Notes: generated by a model not told the origin, from the sequence alone. A DNA stretch of 64,000 nucleotides from Rikenellaceae bacterium (GCA_015060005.1 SUZI01000006.1:1-64000); one strand, 5' to 3'; shown: positions 16,422-25,520, numbered from the stretch's first letter. Numbers and translations: made by a program.

Positions 16422-18971
16422 ATGGCAAAAGCCCAGAATAAGCTCACAGAAGTGAGCTATGGAGATGCTGTCGCAGCATCCAAAGAGTACTTCGGTGGCG
16501 ACGAATTGGCTGCTACCGTGTGGGTTAGCAAGTATGCCCTCAAAGATTCATTCGGTCATATCTACGAAAAAACTCCCGTGGATATGCACAACCGAATAGC
16601 TGCCGAGTTGGAGCGTATAGAGGGCAAATATCCTAACCCAATGAGCCGCGAAGAGATATTCTCGCTGCTCGACCACTTCCGTTACATTATCCCACAGGGT
16701 GGCCCAATGACAGGTATAGGTAACAACCTGCAGGTGGCATCGCTGTCGAACTGCTTCGTTATCGGTAACCGCCAGCAGGCGGACTCGTACGGTGGCATAT
16801 TCCGTATGGACGAGGAGCAGGTGCAGCTGATGAAGCGTCGCGGTGGCGTAGGACACGACCTCTCGGAGTTGCGTCCAGCAGGAACACCCGTATTGAACTC
16901 AGCACTCACATCGACAGGTATCGTGCCTTTTATGGAGCGTTACTCGAACTCAACACGCGAGGTGGCACAGGATGGTCGCCGCGGTGCGTTGATGCTCTCA
17001 CTCTCGATAAAGCACCCCGATGCTGAGCGTTTCATCGATGCAAAGACCGAGTCGGGAAAGGTAACAGGTGCTAACGTGTCGATAAAGATTGATGACGAGT
17101 TTATGCGTGCGGCAATAGAGGGTCGTGCATACCGTCAGCAGTTCCCTATAAAGTCGGACGAGCCTAAAATCGTAACAGAGATTGACGCCAAGAAACTGTG
17201 GGAGAAGATTATCCACAACGCTTGGCAGTCGGCTGAGCCAGGTGTATTGTTCTGGGACACCATAATCCGCGAGAGCGTGCCCGACTGCTACGCCGACAAG
17301 GGCTTCACAACAGTTTCGACAAACCCTTGTGGCGAGATTCCTCTCTGCCCATACGACAGCTGCCGATTGCTGGCTGTCAACCTGCTCAGCTACGTGAAGA
17401 ACCCATTCACAAAAGAGGCAGAGTTTGACTTCGACCTCTTCAAGAAGCACGTCGAGAAGGCTATGCGTATGATGGATGACATCATCGACCTGGAGCTCGA
17501 GAAGGTAGAGCTCATAATCAACAAAGTGGCAAGCGACCCTGAGGAAGATGATATACGTCGCGTAGAGCACGACCTGTGGAAGAAGATTAAGGATATGGCT
17601 CTCAAGGGCCGTCGTACAGGTCTGGGTATCACTGCCGAGGGCGATATGCTGGCAGCACTTGGCTTGCGTTATGGCTCGGATGAGGCTATCGACTTTGCGG
17701 TGAAGGTACAGCAGACATTGGCTTTGGAGGCTTACCGTGCATCGGTCAAGATGGCTCAGGAGCGTGGTGCATTCCCTCTCTATGAGGCTGCACGTGAGGC
17801 TAACAACCCAATGATTAACCGTATCAAGGAGGCTGATCCTGAACTCTATGAGCAGATGGCGAAGTATGGTCGTCGTAACATAGCGATGCTGACAATAGCT
17901 CCTACGGGAACAACATCGCTGATGTCGCAGACAACATCGGGTATCGAGCCTGTGTTCCGCCCTGTATACAAGCGTCGTCGTAAGATTAACCCATCGGACG
18001 TAGGTAAGAAGGCAGATTTCATCGATGAGACAGGAGAGAAGTTTGAGGAGTACTACGTATATCACCACCAATTTGTGAATTGGTTGGAGAAGAATGGATA
18101 TGACATCACTCGTCTGCAGAGCCTCGGCGATGAGGAGCTCGAGAGCTGGTTGAAGGCGTCGCCTTACTATGGTGCAACAGCCAACGATATCGACTGGGTG
18201 GCTAAGGTACGTATGCAGGGTGCTATCCAGAAGTGGGTTGACCACTCAATATCGGTTACTGTAAACCTCCCTAACAGCGTGAGTGAGGCTCTGGTAGCAG
18301 AGGTATATCGTACAGCGTGGGAGTGCGGATGTAAGGGCGTAACAGTTTATCGTGATGGCTGTCGCGACGGAGTATTGCTCGACAAGAACAGCAAGGCGAA
18401 GAAGAGCAGTTGCAGCGATTCGACAGACTCTATACGCAAGCGTCCTGTATCGGTGCCAGCCGACATTGTGCGTTTCAAGAATGGCTCGGAGGACTGGATT
18501 GCATTCGTAGGAATTCAGGATGGTCGCCCATACGAGATATTCACAGGTAAGATTGAGGAGGACGCAATGTATATCCCACGTAAGGTAACAAAGGGTAACA
18601 TCATACAGGTGTGCGAGGAGGATGGTAACAAGCGTTACGACTTCCAATACACCGACCGCTATGGCTATACCAACACTATCGGCGGTATCTCACGTCTGTT
18701 TGATGAGGGCTTCTGGAACTACGCTAAACTCATCTCGGGTGTATTGCGTTACGGAATGCCTATCCACAAGGTGGTAAACCTTATCGATGGCTTGCACCTC
18801 AATAGCGAGAGTATAAACACATGGAAGAATGGTGTGCAGCGTGCCTTGAAGCCATATATCGTTGATGGTACACGCTCAAAGGGTAAGTGCCCACAGTGTG
18901 GTCAGGAGGATATGGCATATCAGAATGGTTGTTTGACTTGTATGTCGTGTGGTTATTCAAAATGCGGATAG
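16422..18971 (+). CDS. nrdJ: Adenosylcobalamin-dependent (class II) ribonucleotide reductase
   Basis: This 849-aa enzyme reduces ribonucleotides to deoxyribonucleotides with a thiyl radical made from adenosylcobalamin, so it needs neither oxygen nor a glycyl-radical activase. C111 in SLSNCFVIG and C303 in NPCGEIPL match the redox and radical cysteines of the RNR fold. The TAPTGTTS-like loop appears as IAPTGTTSLMSQTTSGIEP. The C-terminus is a four-Cys zinc-like module (CPQCG...CMSCGYSKCG), typical of the B12-dependent family (TIGR02504 type). The 140-bp leader shows no cobalamin riboswitch or clear promoter. It is monocistronic; a hairpin element starts 1 nt after its stop and the terminator is about 340 nt downstream. 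Confidence 0.93.
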   Translation: MAKAQNKLTEVSYGDAVAASKEYFGGDELAATVWVSKYALKDSFGHIYEKTPVDMHNRIAAELERIEGKYPNPMSREEIFSLLDHFRYIIPQGGPMTGIGNNLQVASLSNCFVIGNRQQADSYGGIFRMDEEQVQLMKRRGGVGHDLSELRPAGTPVLNSALTSTGIVPFMERYSNSTREVAQDGRRGALMLSLSIKHPDAERFIDAKTESGKVTGANVSIKIDDEFMRAAIEGRAYRQQFPIKSDEPKIVTEIDAKKLWEKIIHNAWQSAEPGVLFWDTIIRESVPDCYADKGFTTVSTNPCGEIPLCPYDSCRLLAVNLLSYVKNPFTKEAEFDFDLFKKHVEKAMRMMDDIIDLELEKVELIINKVASDPEEDDIRRVEHDLWKKIKDMALKGRRTGLGITAEGDMLAALGLRYGSDEAIDFAVKVQQTLALEAYRASVKMAQERGAFPLYEAAREANNPMINRIKEADPELYEQMAKYGRRNIAMLTIAPTGTTSLMSQTTSGIEPVFRPVYKRRRKINPSDVGKKADFIDETGEKFEEYYVYHHQFVNWLEKNGYDITRLQSLGDEELESWLKASPYYGATANDIDWVAKVRMQGAIQKWVDHSISVTVNLPNSVSEALVAEVYRTAWECGCKGVTVYRDGCRDGVLLDKNSKAKKSSCSDSTDSIRKRPVSVPADIVRFKNGSEDWIAFVGIQDGRPYEIFTGKIEEDAMYIPRKVTKGNIIQVCEEDGNKRYDFQYTDRYGYTNTIGGISRLFDEGFWNYAKLISGVLRYGMPIHKVVNLIDGLHLNSESINTWKNGVQRALKPYIVDGTRSKGKCPQCGQEDMAYQNGCLTCMSCGYSKCG

Positions 18972-18972
18972 T

Positions 18973-19246
18973 GAGATTGTTTTAGAAGGTGATTTCTGCG
19001 TTACGCTCGAGTTCAAAATCCTCACATACGCTCAGTATGCTGCGGTTTTTCACTCTTCGCAAGCCTTGAAATCCCACTTCTAAAAGCAATCTCAGTAAGG
19101 GTGGTAAGGTGATTTTTGCGTTACGCTCGAGTTCAAAATCCTCACATACGCTCAGTATGCTGCGGTTTTTCACTCTTCGCAAGCCTTGAAATCCCACTTC
19201 TAAAAGCAATCTCAGCAAAGGTGGTAAGGTGATTTCTGCGTTGTGC
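18973..19246 (+). repeat. Two tandem long-hairpin elements in the nrdJ 3' region
   Basis: Element 1 spans 18973-19093. Its ends are near-perfect inverted arms, GAGATTGTTTTAGAAG (18973-18988) and CTTCTAAAAGCAATCTC (19077-19093). Inside, GATTTC (18990-18995) pairs with GAAATC (19068-19073), and the apical hairpin at 19009-19055 (GAGT..AAAA/TTTT..ACTC) holds the core. A 120-bp direct duplication gives the second apical hairpin at 19129-19175, and a partial third unit begins at about 19229. Confidence 0.9.
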
Positions 19247-19308
19247 TCCGTAAATAGGGCTTAATGCTTCGATTGACCACCGTAAGAGAAAAATAGAGCT
19301 ACGAAAGG

Positions 19309-19348
19309 GGGAGTGCTTAACAGAGATGTTAGGCACTCCCTTGTTTTT
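19309..19348 (+). terminator. Intrinsic terminator upstream of the ompA-like gene
   Basis: GGGAGTGCTTAACA (19309-19322) and TGTTAGGCACTCCC (19327-19340) form a 14-bp stem with one G-T pair and the loop GAGA, then TTGTTTTT. It is the only terminator seen after nrdJ. No gene is seen between 18972 and 19398. Confidence 0.88.
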
Positions 19349-19398
19349 GGCTTGGTGTTTGTAGATAGCATAGAGTGTAAAACAAATTCTATAGTGTT

Positions 19399-20586
19399 AT
19401 GAAAAGATTTTTACTCTCTATGGCAATGGTTGGACTATCGGTGGGTAGTCTGTTTGCTCAAGGCACTACAGCGGATGGTCTTCGTTGGAAGAATGTTGCC
19501 GGAAATTGTTTTTGGTCTAATTGGGAGCTCTCGGTGGGCGGCGGCGTGAGCTATACCGCCTGGGATAAGTGGGGCTTCAGCAATCAGGGAGACTTTGGCG
19601 ATAACATAGGCTGGACAGCCGATGTGAGTGCTACAAAGTGGTTTAACCCGATAGTGGGTGCTCGTCTGCAAATAGTAGCAGGAAAACTCAATGCGTCGAA
19701 CGAACTGCACGATAAGTGGGATAGCAACTGGATGTATCCGCACGTAGATGGTGTGGTAAACCTCTCGAATTGGATTGGTGGTTATCGCGACGACCGCGTA
19801 TATTATGCTAAGATGGTAGCTGGTATGGGTGTCAGCATAGTGGATATGGGCGACGGTGGCTCGGCAGGATTGGCAGTTAATATGGGTATGATAAATACGT
19901 TCCGAATAACGCCTCGCCTCGACATAAACCTTGAATTTAGAACGATGGTATCGTCGGGACACGACCTCCCATCGCAGATGCGAGTGGATGCGGGTCGCTT
20001 CGGTCAGGTATACTCGATGACAGCCGGCATATCATATCGTTTCAACGAGCGAGGATGGAACCGCACATATTCGCAGGTGGATGTCGATACATATATAGAG
20101 GCGATAGAGGTACTCGAGTTGGGTCTTGCAGCATCGGTGCAGAGCGAGGAGGCGTTGGCAGAGCAGCTTGCGAAGCAGACCGAAGCGACAAAGCAGGCTC
20201 AGCAGGAGAATGAGCAGTTGCGTGAGCAGATGAAGAATATGGGTACAGCAAGCAGCAATGATGAGCAGGTTGTAACATCATCGGCGATATTCTTCAACAT
20301 CAACAGCGACCAGATTCTTACTCGCTCGGAGGCGTCATTACAGCTGCTCAAACAGACCATTATGGAGGCTCCAAAGGAGCAGGTGTTCCATATCGTGGGT
20401 TATGCTGATGCTGACACAGGCACTGCACAATACAACAAGACACTCTCGGAGCGTCGTGCAAAGGCTGTCTACGACTATCTCATAAAGCACGGAGTGCCAG
20501 AGTCGCAGCTCAAGTGGGAGGGTGTAGGCTCGACGGAGAATATATTCCCGATTAATTCAAACAACAGAGTGGTTATAGTACAATAG
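19399..20586 (+). CDS. OmpA family outer-membrane protein
   Basis: This 395-aa protein starts with a Sec signal peptide (MKRFLLSMAMVGLSVGSLFA|Q). Residues 21 to about 225 are rich in aromatic and alternating strands (NWELSVGGG, VGARLQI), fitting an outer-membrane beta-barrel. A charged, coiled-coil-like segment of about 40 residues follows (EEALAEQLAKQTEATKQ). The C-terminal OmpA peptidoglycan-binding domain has GYADADTGTAQYNKTLSERR, the NxxLSxxRA motif. It would anchor the outer membrane to the cell wall. It is monocistronic, with the terminator structure at 20613-20650. Confidence 0.88.
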   Translation: MKRFLLSMAMVGLSVGSLFAQGTTADGLRWKNVAGNCFWSNWELSVGGGVSYTAWDKWGFSNQGDFGDNIGWTADVSATKWFNPIVGARLQIVAGKLNASNELHDKWDSNWMYPHVDGVVNLSNWIGGYRDDRVYYAKMVAGMGVSIVDMGDGGSAGLAVNMGMINTFRITPRLDINLEFRTMVSSGHDLPSQMRVDAGRFGQVYSMTAGISYRFNERGWNRTYSQVDVDTYIEAIEVLELGLAASVQSEEALAEQLAKQTEATKQAQQENEQLREQMKNMGTASSNDEQVVTSSAIFFNINSDQILTRSEASLQLLKQTIMEAPKEQVFHIVGYADADTGTAQYNKTLSERRAKAVYDYLIKHGVPESQLKWEGVGSTENIFPINSNNRVVIVQ

Positions 20587-20590
20587 CTCT

Positions 20591-20650
20591 CGTTATACAA
20601 CTTAAAAAATTAGAGGGGCTGTCGCAGCATTACGTGCTGGGCAGCCCCTC
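20591..20650. terminator. Repeat-end remnant and shared terminator hairpin
   Basis: CGTTATACAACTT at 20591-20603 is the right end of the hairpin-element family, standing alone 4 nt after the ompA-like stop. Next, GAGGGGCTG...CAGCCCCTC (20613-20650, about 16 bp with small mismatches) forms a strong stem. The T run lies on the minus-strand side (AAAAAATTA at 20604-20612), so it best terminates the convergent GH2 gene and may also stop the plus-strand transcript. Confidence 0.75.
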
Positions 20651-20655
20651 AACTG

Positions 20656-23496
20656 TTACTCTATGTTGAGTCCCGTATGGGTTACAATCATATCGCTCGT
20701 TGCGACCGACTTCGGAATCTCGATAGTGAGTCGCTTTCGCTCGCGTGGCAGGAGATTGAAGTAGCCATCCGAGGCGTAGGCAGGGAGGATGGCCTCGCCC
20801 GTAGCCGCCGAACGGACATTTGTCTTGAGGTTGATGGCGACGTTATCACCTCGGTTGCGGAGCTCGACGGTGAGAATGATAGCATCGTCGTTCTCGCTAC
20901 GTCGCAATATCTTCGACTCCACGTGGCTCTTGCCCATAACATCCAGAGAACGGTATACCGTAGGGTTGGCAGGGTCTACGATGTAGTCATTCTGGGAGAT
21001 GAGGTTGCCCTGCTTGTCGCTTAGACACAGGCGAATCATAACCAAAGGTGCGGAGGTATCGGGGAGTGCCACCTGCTCAATATCGAGCAGATTGTCAGCC
21101 GCAATGTTGAGTCCCTTCCACTCCTTGGTCCACAGCCTCTTGCCTTGATGGTCGTAGATGGTGAAGGTAGCTTGAGCCCCAGATAACTCGTTGCGTGAGG
21201 CGTTGATGACCTGAAGACGCTGGGTAGTGGCGTTCCACTGAATATGGGTAGGCTCGCACGCCTTCTTTGAACCGAAGAACGGAGCTGGCGTCTCGTAGTC
21301 GTAGGTGTAGGTCTGCCAGATGACACTTGGCCACGCAGGGTGGCTCATCCACAAGAGCAAGCCACTTGTAGTCTGCCACATCTTGTGGTTCCAAGCCTCA
21401 AACATATTGCGATATATCTCATAGTTGAGCCACTGAGCACGCTCACAGAACTCATCGACGTCCTTCGCTGGCTCGTCGCCTAAAGCATTGATGTGTGAGA
21501 TATAGAGTTGCCAGCCGTGGATGTTCTGGTGGAGGTCGTGGTAGTACCACACGTCGCCGATAGGCCACAAATCCTCGGGTGCGATGAACTTGCGGATAGT
21601 CTCGGCGGTAGGCATAGCAGGAGCTCCGAGCTCGGTGGTGAAGCCTTGTGCCTTATTGGTGGTGAACTCCTGGTAGTTGTCGAAATAACCCCAAGGGCCA
21701 CTCTGGCAGAGATTCATCAAGCGTGAGTTGGCGTGGTAGTGGCGTGTACCATCCTCGCGGAGGAAGAGCTCCTGGAAACGGTCCTCTAAAAAGTTAGGGG
21801 CATAGCCCTCGTTGCGAGGTCCCCAGACTGCGATAGATGGATGGTTGCGGTAGCGGCGGACAATCTCTGTGGCATTAGCCATAAAGAGCTCAGCGTCGAT
21901 AGGCTCGAGGTTATAGTCGCCCGTAGACATTGAGAAGTCGTTCCAGACCAACATTCCATACTCATCGCAGAGCTCATAGAAGACCTCCTCGGTAGATTCG
22001 CCAGTCCAATTGCGTACCATAGTGAAATTCATATCCTTATGCAGGCGGAAGTATGGCTCGAGGTGCTCTCTGTCGCAACGCTTCATAGCATCGTCCATAC
22101 CCCAGTTACCGCCTTTGCAGAATATCTTGATACCATTGACGCATACGACCAAATGTGGGTTATTGCTATCAGGTATAGGGGTGATAAGCTCCTCAGCACC
22201 CTCCTTAAAGACAGGGATAACGGTCTGACCATACTCCTTGTCGGTCATCTTGCGTTGGCGGTAGTCGAATAGTACCTTACCGTGGCGGTATGCCTCGGTA
22301 GGGTTGTAAGAGAAGCGGATACGTTGCTTCTCCTTATTGCGTGCCATAAGCTCATAGCTCAACTCACGTATGCCGAAACGTGTATTCTCCTGCTGGAGAG
22401 TCTTGCCATCCTGCTCGACGTTGAGATATAGGGTGTAGAGGTTCTGCTCGCCATAGCCATTGGGCCACCACAGACGTGGATTCACGAAGTGGAGCTGAGG
22501 GAACTCCTCGGGGCTAAATGTGATAGATAGCTGCTCACCAGCTGTAAGGGTAATATCCTTGGAGAAGGTTACCTCGCCAATCTTTCCATTAATGGTAGCA
22601 GATTGCTCCTTCGATGATGAGTTGGTGAGTGTAGCCGATATAGTGATATCTGCCGACGAGGTGTCGGGCAGAGGAAGGTCGGTGATGACGTATGGGTCGG
22701 TCAGACGGACAGAGCCACTGCGTTGCAGCTCTACGCTCTGCCAGATACCGATATTGCGGTCGCGGATGCCTGGCACCCAATCCCAGCCCTCGGTGCAGAT
22801 GAAGGTAGGACCATCCATACAGAGTACACCTCCGTTGGGTCCTGCCGAGTTGAACTCCTGCTCGTGGGGGATACCAGGGTTGTGGGGAGGTATAATCTTC
22901 ACGACAAGAGTGTTCTGCTCGCCCTGCTTCAAGAGGTGGCTCACGGGAAACTCGGCACGCGTGAAGGCTCCTGCAATATTGCCCAGCAGAGTGCCATTGA
23001 GCCATACATTAGCCTTATAGTTGATGCCATTGAAGAGCAGTGTGTAGTGCTCTCCCTCACTTATCGCAGGGCTATCGAAAGAGATACGATACCACCAGTC
23101 CTGACGACACAAAGTCTCGGGGATATAGAGGTTGTTGAGTCCATAATATGGGTCGGGGTAGACGCCTTGTTCAACAAGAGTTGTGAGGACTGTGCCAGGA
23201 ACGGTGGCGTTATACCAGCCATCGGTGGTGGCGGTGTCCCAAACGGTGATGTTTCGCTTAGTAAGTGTAGCATCCTCAATCATCTGCCAGCCTCCCTCGA
23301 GGGTGAAGTTGCCCTCGGCAGTAGGCACAAGACGGCTCGGCTCGGCGACAAAAGCCTTACGTTCGCATATAGGGCGTGGGGCTTTCGACTTGGGGAGGGA
23401 GGATTCGGGTTGTGGCGATGAGAGTCCGAAATTAAGCTGTGCAGCTGCAAAGGCAGGCAACAACAGCATAAGTGTGAAAAGGATTATACGTCTCAT
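20656..23496 (-). CDS. Secreted GH2 glycosidase (beta-mannosidase / exo-beta-glucosaminidase type)
   Basis: This 946-aa protein has signal peptide MRRIILFTLMLLLPAFAAAQ. An N-terminal GH2 sugar-binding domain begins at about residue 60, with VPGTVLTTLVEQGVYPDPYYG (about 97-117) and QDWWYRI, a pattern seen in the beta-mannosidase/CsxA-like branch. An Ig-like domain and a TIM barrel follow. The predicted acid/base is E563 in VWGPRNEGY and the nucleophile E622 in TTELGAP. It should release terminal beta-linked mannose or glucosamine/N-glycan sugars in the periplasm; the exact substrate is not readable. Its gene starts 18 bp after the esterase stop, so the two are co-transcribed. Beta-galactosidase is a less likely name. 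Confidence 0.85.
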   Translation of the reverse strand: MRRIILFTLMLLLPAFAAAQLNFGLSSPQPESSLPKSKAPRPICERKAFVAEPSRLVPTAEGNFTLEGGWQMIEDATLTKRNITVWDTATTDGWYNATVPGTVLTTLVEQGVYPDPYYGLNNLYIPETLCRQDWWYRISFDSPAISEGEHYTLLFNGINYKANVWLNGTLLGNIAGAFTRAEFPVSHLLKQGEQNTLVVKIIPPHNPGIPHEQEFNSAGPNGGVLCMDGPTFICTEGWDWVPGIRDRNIGIWQSVELQRSGSVRLTDPYVITDLPLPDTSSADITISATLTNSSSKEQSATINGKIGEVTFSKDITLTAGEQLSITFSPEEFPQLHFVNPRLWWPNGYGEQNLYTLYLNVEQDGKTLQQENTRFGIRELSYELMARNKEKQRIRFSYNPTEAYRHGKVLFDYRQRKMTDKEYGQTVIPVFKEGAEELITPIPDSNNPHLVVCVNGIKIFCKGGNWGMDDAMKRCDREHLEPYFRLHKDMNFTMVRNWTGESTEEVFYELCDEYGMLVWNDFSMSTGDYNLEPIDAELFMANATEIVRRYRNHPSIAVWGPRNEGYAPNFLEDRFQELFLREDGTRHYHANSRLMNLCQSGPWGYFDNYQEFTTNKAQGFTTELGAPAMPTAETIRKFIAPEDLWPIGDVWYYHDLHQNIHGWQLYISHINALGDEPAKDVDEFCERAQWLNYEIYRNMFEAWNHKMWQTTSGLLLWMSHPAWPSVIWQTYTYDYETPAPFFGSKKACEPTHIQWNATTQRLQVINASRNELSGAQATFTIYDHQGKRLWTKEWKGLNIAADNLLDIEQVALPDTSAPLVMIRLCLSDKQGNLISQNDYIVDPANPTVYRSLDVMGKSHVESKILRRSENDDAIILTVELRNRGDNVAINLKTNVRSAATGEAILPAYASDGYFNLLPRERKRLTIEIPKSVATSDMIVTHTGLNIE

Positions 23497-23514
23497 TATA
23501 GTGTCGGTCGTTTG

Positions 23515-24330
23515 TTATTTGGTTGCAGCGGCAAAACCACGTGTGAAGAACAAGAGGTGGTAGTTGATAGAGTTCTGCCAATACTCCCAGGTGTGAGCTC
23601 CGGGGCGAGAGGTGAAGTCGTGAGGGATGCCAGCCTCGAGGAGCTTGAGGTGGAGGTTACAGTTGACCTCGTAGAAGAAGTCGTCGACACCGCAGTCGAA
23701 ACAAATCTGGAGCGACTCGGGCTTGAGCAGACCTACAAGGTTGATGACAGAGTGCTGCTCCCAATTCTCGGGGTTGCTCTCGATAGTGCCTAAATGTGAT
23801 GCAAGGTCCCAATTCTCGGGGAAGGGACGTAGGTCAACACCACCCGACATACTGCCGACAAAGCCGAAGAGGTCCTGATGGCGGAAAGCTAAATAGAGAG
23901 CTCCGTGTCCACCCATAGACAAACCTGTGATAGCACGTGCCGAGCGGTCTGCGATGGTGCGGTAGTGAGAGTCGACGTAAGGGATGAGCTCCTCGATGAT
24001 GTAGCTCTCGGCCTGCGACTCAGCCTTTAGAGGAGAGTTGAGATACCAGCTGTTATAGCCTGTGTCGGGCATAACGAGGATGACGTTGTGGCTATCGGCT
24101 AAAGGTGCAGCCAAGCCCTTGTGCAACCACGCATCGTGGTTGTCGACATATCCGTGAAGCAGATAGACAACGGGGAAGGAGCCTCCGTCGCTGTAAGAGT
24201 CGGGGAGGATGACGTGAATCATCTCGCCACGCTGCATATATTGGCTGGGGATTTCAACGGTTTGAAGGTCGTAAGCGTTGGCAGCAACAGAAAAAAGAGC
24301 TGCAAGGAGAAGTGTAAAAAGTCGTTTCAT
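23515..24330 (-). CDS. Secreted alpha/beta-hydrolase esterase (esterase D / CE1-like)
   Basis: This 271-aa protein has signal peptide MKRLFTLLLAALFSVAANA. It is an alpha/beta hydrolase with PVVYLLHGY (the HG oxyanion strand) and the nucleophile elbow GLSMGGHGA, where S138 is the predicted nucleophile. A candidate catalytic His lies in RPGAHTWEYW near the C-terminus. It resembles the esterase/feruloyl-acetyl-xylan esterase branch (CE1-like). Being first in an operon with a GH2 glycosidase, it probably removes acyl groups from the same glycan in the periplasm. A -7 box TATCTTTG on this strand lies at 24367-24374. Confidence 0.83.
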   Translation of the reverse strand: MKRLFTLLLAALFSVAANAYDLQTVEIPSQYMQRGEMIHVILPDSYSDGGSFPVVYLLHGYVDNHDAWLHKGLAAPLADSHNVILVMPDTGYNSWYLNSPLKAESQAESYIIEELIPYVDSHYRTIADRSARAITGLSMGGHGALYLAFRHQDLFGFVGSMSGGVDLRPFPENWDLASHLGTIESNPENWEQHSVINLVGLLKPESLQICFDCGVDDFFYEVNCNLHLKLLEAGIPHDFTSRPGAHTWEYWQNSINYHLLFFTRGFAAATK

Positions 24331-24366
24331 CTCGCTAAAAGTTATTTAATGAATGGTTTATTTTCA

Positions 24367-24374
24367 CAAAGATA
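24367..24374 (-). promoter_or_regulatory. -7 box of the esterase-GH2 operon
   Basis: The minus strand reads TATCTTTG, 37 bp before the esterase start. No convincing -33 box at 19-21 bp is seen. Confidence 0.45.
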
Positions 24375-24455
24375 ACGAAAAAGTGGGGACTAATGGTCTA
24401 TACTATGGAATAATTTGTTAATTTTGTGAGAGAAATACTTTGTAAAATAATTTTT

Positions 24456-25085
24456 ATGAGAAACTTACTTATCGTAGCATTGGGTATGATGCTCGTAGCG
24501 TGCGGTGCGGAGCAATCGACAAATGGAAAGGCTCTGTTTGATGGCGATAACCTCGAGGGATGGGCTTTTGCGTTGGAGAAGGATGTGGATGTCGAGGCGG
24601 CAGCATCGGTGTTTCAGGCAGAGGATGGCGTGATAAAGGTGGCAGGTATGCCTTTTGGCTATCTCTACACAGCGGAGCAGTATGACGCATACAAGCTATC
24701 GTTTGAGTGGCGATGGGTAGGCGAGGGTAGCAATAGCGGTGTCTTCATCCACGTGCAGAACCCTGGCGAGGTGTGGCCCCGAGCATACGAATATCAACTT
24801 ATGGCAGGTAAGGCAGGCGATATGGTGCTGCTCGGAGGTGCAGAGCTGGAGAACTTCAAGGGCGAGGGAGAGTTTCCTATAAAGCCACGTAAGGCGGACT
24901 GCGAGAAGAGTGTAGGCGAGTGGAACAAGGGCGAGATAGTCGTCAAGAGGACTTTAGTGCAGTTCTATACCAATGGTAAGCTGCAGAACGAGGCAATAAC
25001 AAAATTTGAGAAGGGACATATTGCCTTGCAGAGCGAGGGCGGAGCGTTGGAGTTTCGAAATATCTACATAGAGAGTATTAAGTAG
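24456..25085 (+). CDS. DUF1080 (3-keto-disaccharide hydrolase domain) lipoprotein
   Basis: This 209-aa protein has lipoprotein signal MRNLLIVALGMMLVAC (Cys16, lipobox LVAC). The body is a DUF1080 concanavalin-like jelly roll: LFDGDNLEGW near the N-terminus, YKLSFEWRWVG, NSGVFIHV, YEYQLM and the closing GHIALQSEGG...EFRNIYI. DUF1080 proteins are tied to hydrolysis of 3-keto-glycosides in some Bacteroidota; here it stands alone, without the oxidoreductases of that pathway nearby. The frame opens at 24426, but the ATG at 24456 gives the lipoprotein signal. It is probably periplasmic, anchored to a membrane. Confidence 0.83.
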   Translation: MRNLLIVALGMMLVACGAEQSTNGKALFDGDNLEGWAFALEKDVDVEAAASVFQAEDGVIKVAGMPFGYLYTAEQYDAYKLSFEWRWVGEGSNSGVFIHVQNPGEVWPRAYEYQLMAGKAGDMVLLGGAELENFKGEGEFPIKPRKADCEKSVGEWNKGEIVVKRTLVQFYTNGKLQNEAITKFEKGHIALQSEGGALEFRNIYIESIK

Positions 25086-25091
25086 GTGGGT

Positions 25092-25122
25092 GTTGCAAAA
25101 CCAAAAACAATTAGTATCTTTG
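25092..25122 (+). promoter_or_regulatory. Promoter of the 95-aa gene
   Basis: GTTG (25092-25095), 19 bp, then TATCTTTG (25115-25122), 40 bp before the ATG. It begins 7 nt after the DUF1080 stop codon. Confidence 0.65.
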
Positions 25123-25162
25123 TGGAAGGAAAAATTGTAAAACACTAAAAATAGATTTCAGT

Positions 25163-25450
25163 ATGGCAAATTTGAGAATCCTGAAGAAGGAGATTGACTA
25201 TCGTTTGGAGGAGTTTGTATTCGATTGCGAGATGGCGATATATTTCCAGCCATCAAAGGAGGATGCTATCGTGGCTCTTATGGAGAAGGCTGTGGCTCTG
25301 CGTAACGCATTGTACGAGAAGGCTAATAACCCAACTGAGCCTCATAACCGCTCTTTGGTGAAGAAGTATTACGCTGCATTCCGTCGTGATATGGTGGCTT
25401 CTTTCGGCTCTATGTTTGAGGAGTTGAGCTCACTCAACGAGGTAAAATAG
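25163..25450 (+). CDS. Small helical hypothetical protein
   Basis: This 95-aa protein is not recognised as a named family. The sequence is charged and probably all-helical (KKEIDYRLEEFVFDCEMAI, then EDAIVALMEKAVALRNALYE), soluble, without signal peptide or membrane segment. It has its own consensus promoter and a perfect intrinsic terminator, and its codon use resembles well-expressed neighbours, so it is a real and probably abundant product. The function is unknown. Confidence 0.8.
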   Translation: MANLRILKKEIDYRLEEFVFDCEMAIYFQPSKEDAIVALMEKAVALRNALYEKANNPTEPHNRSLVKKYYAAFRRDMVASFGSMFEELSSLNEVK

Positions 25451-25484
25451 TCTGAGCGATAGGGTAGTGATACCCTATAAATTT

Positions 25485-25520
25485 ATGGAGTTGCCCCTCG
25501 CAGGGCAACTCCATTTTTTT
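25485..25520 (+). terminator. Terminator of the 95-aa gene
   Basis: A perfect 12-bp stem ATGGAGTTGCCC (25485-25496) / GGGCAACTCCAT (25503-25514) is followed by T to 25520. An extra 8-bp hairpin ATAGGGTA/TACCCTAT lies at 25459-25478. Confidence 0.92.

Noticed and set aside
16998..18245. 415-aa open frame antisense to nrdJ
   Set aside because: It lies entirely within a conserved enzyme gene, its translation has no recognisable domain, and such shadows are expected from the codon bias.
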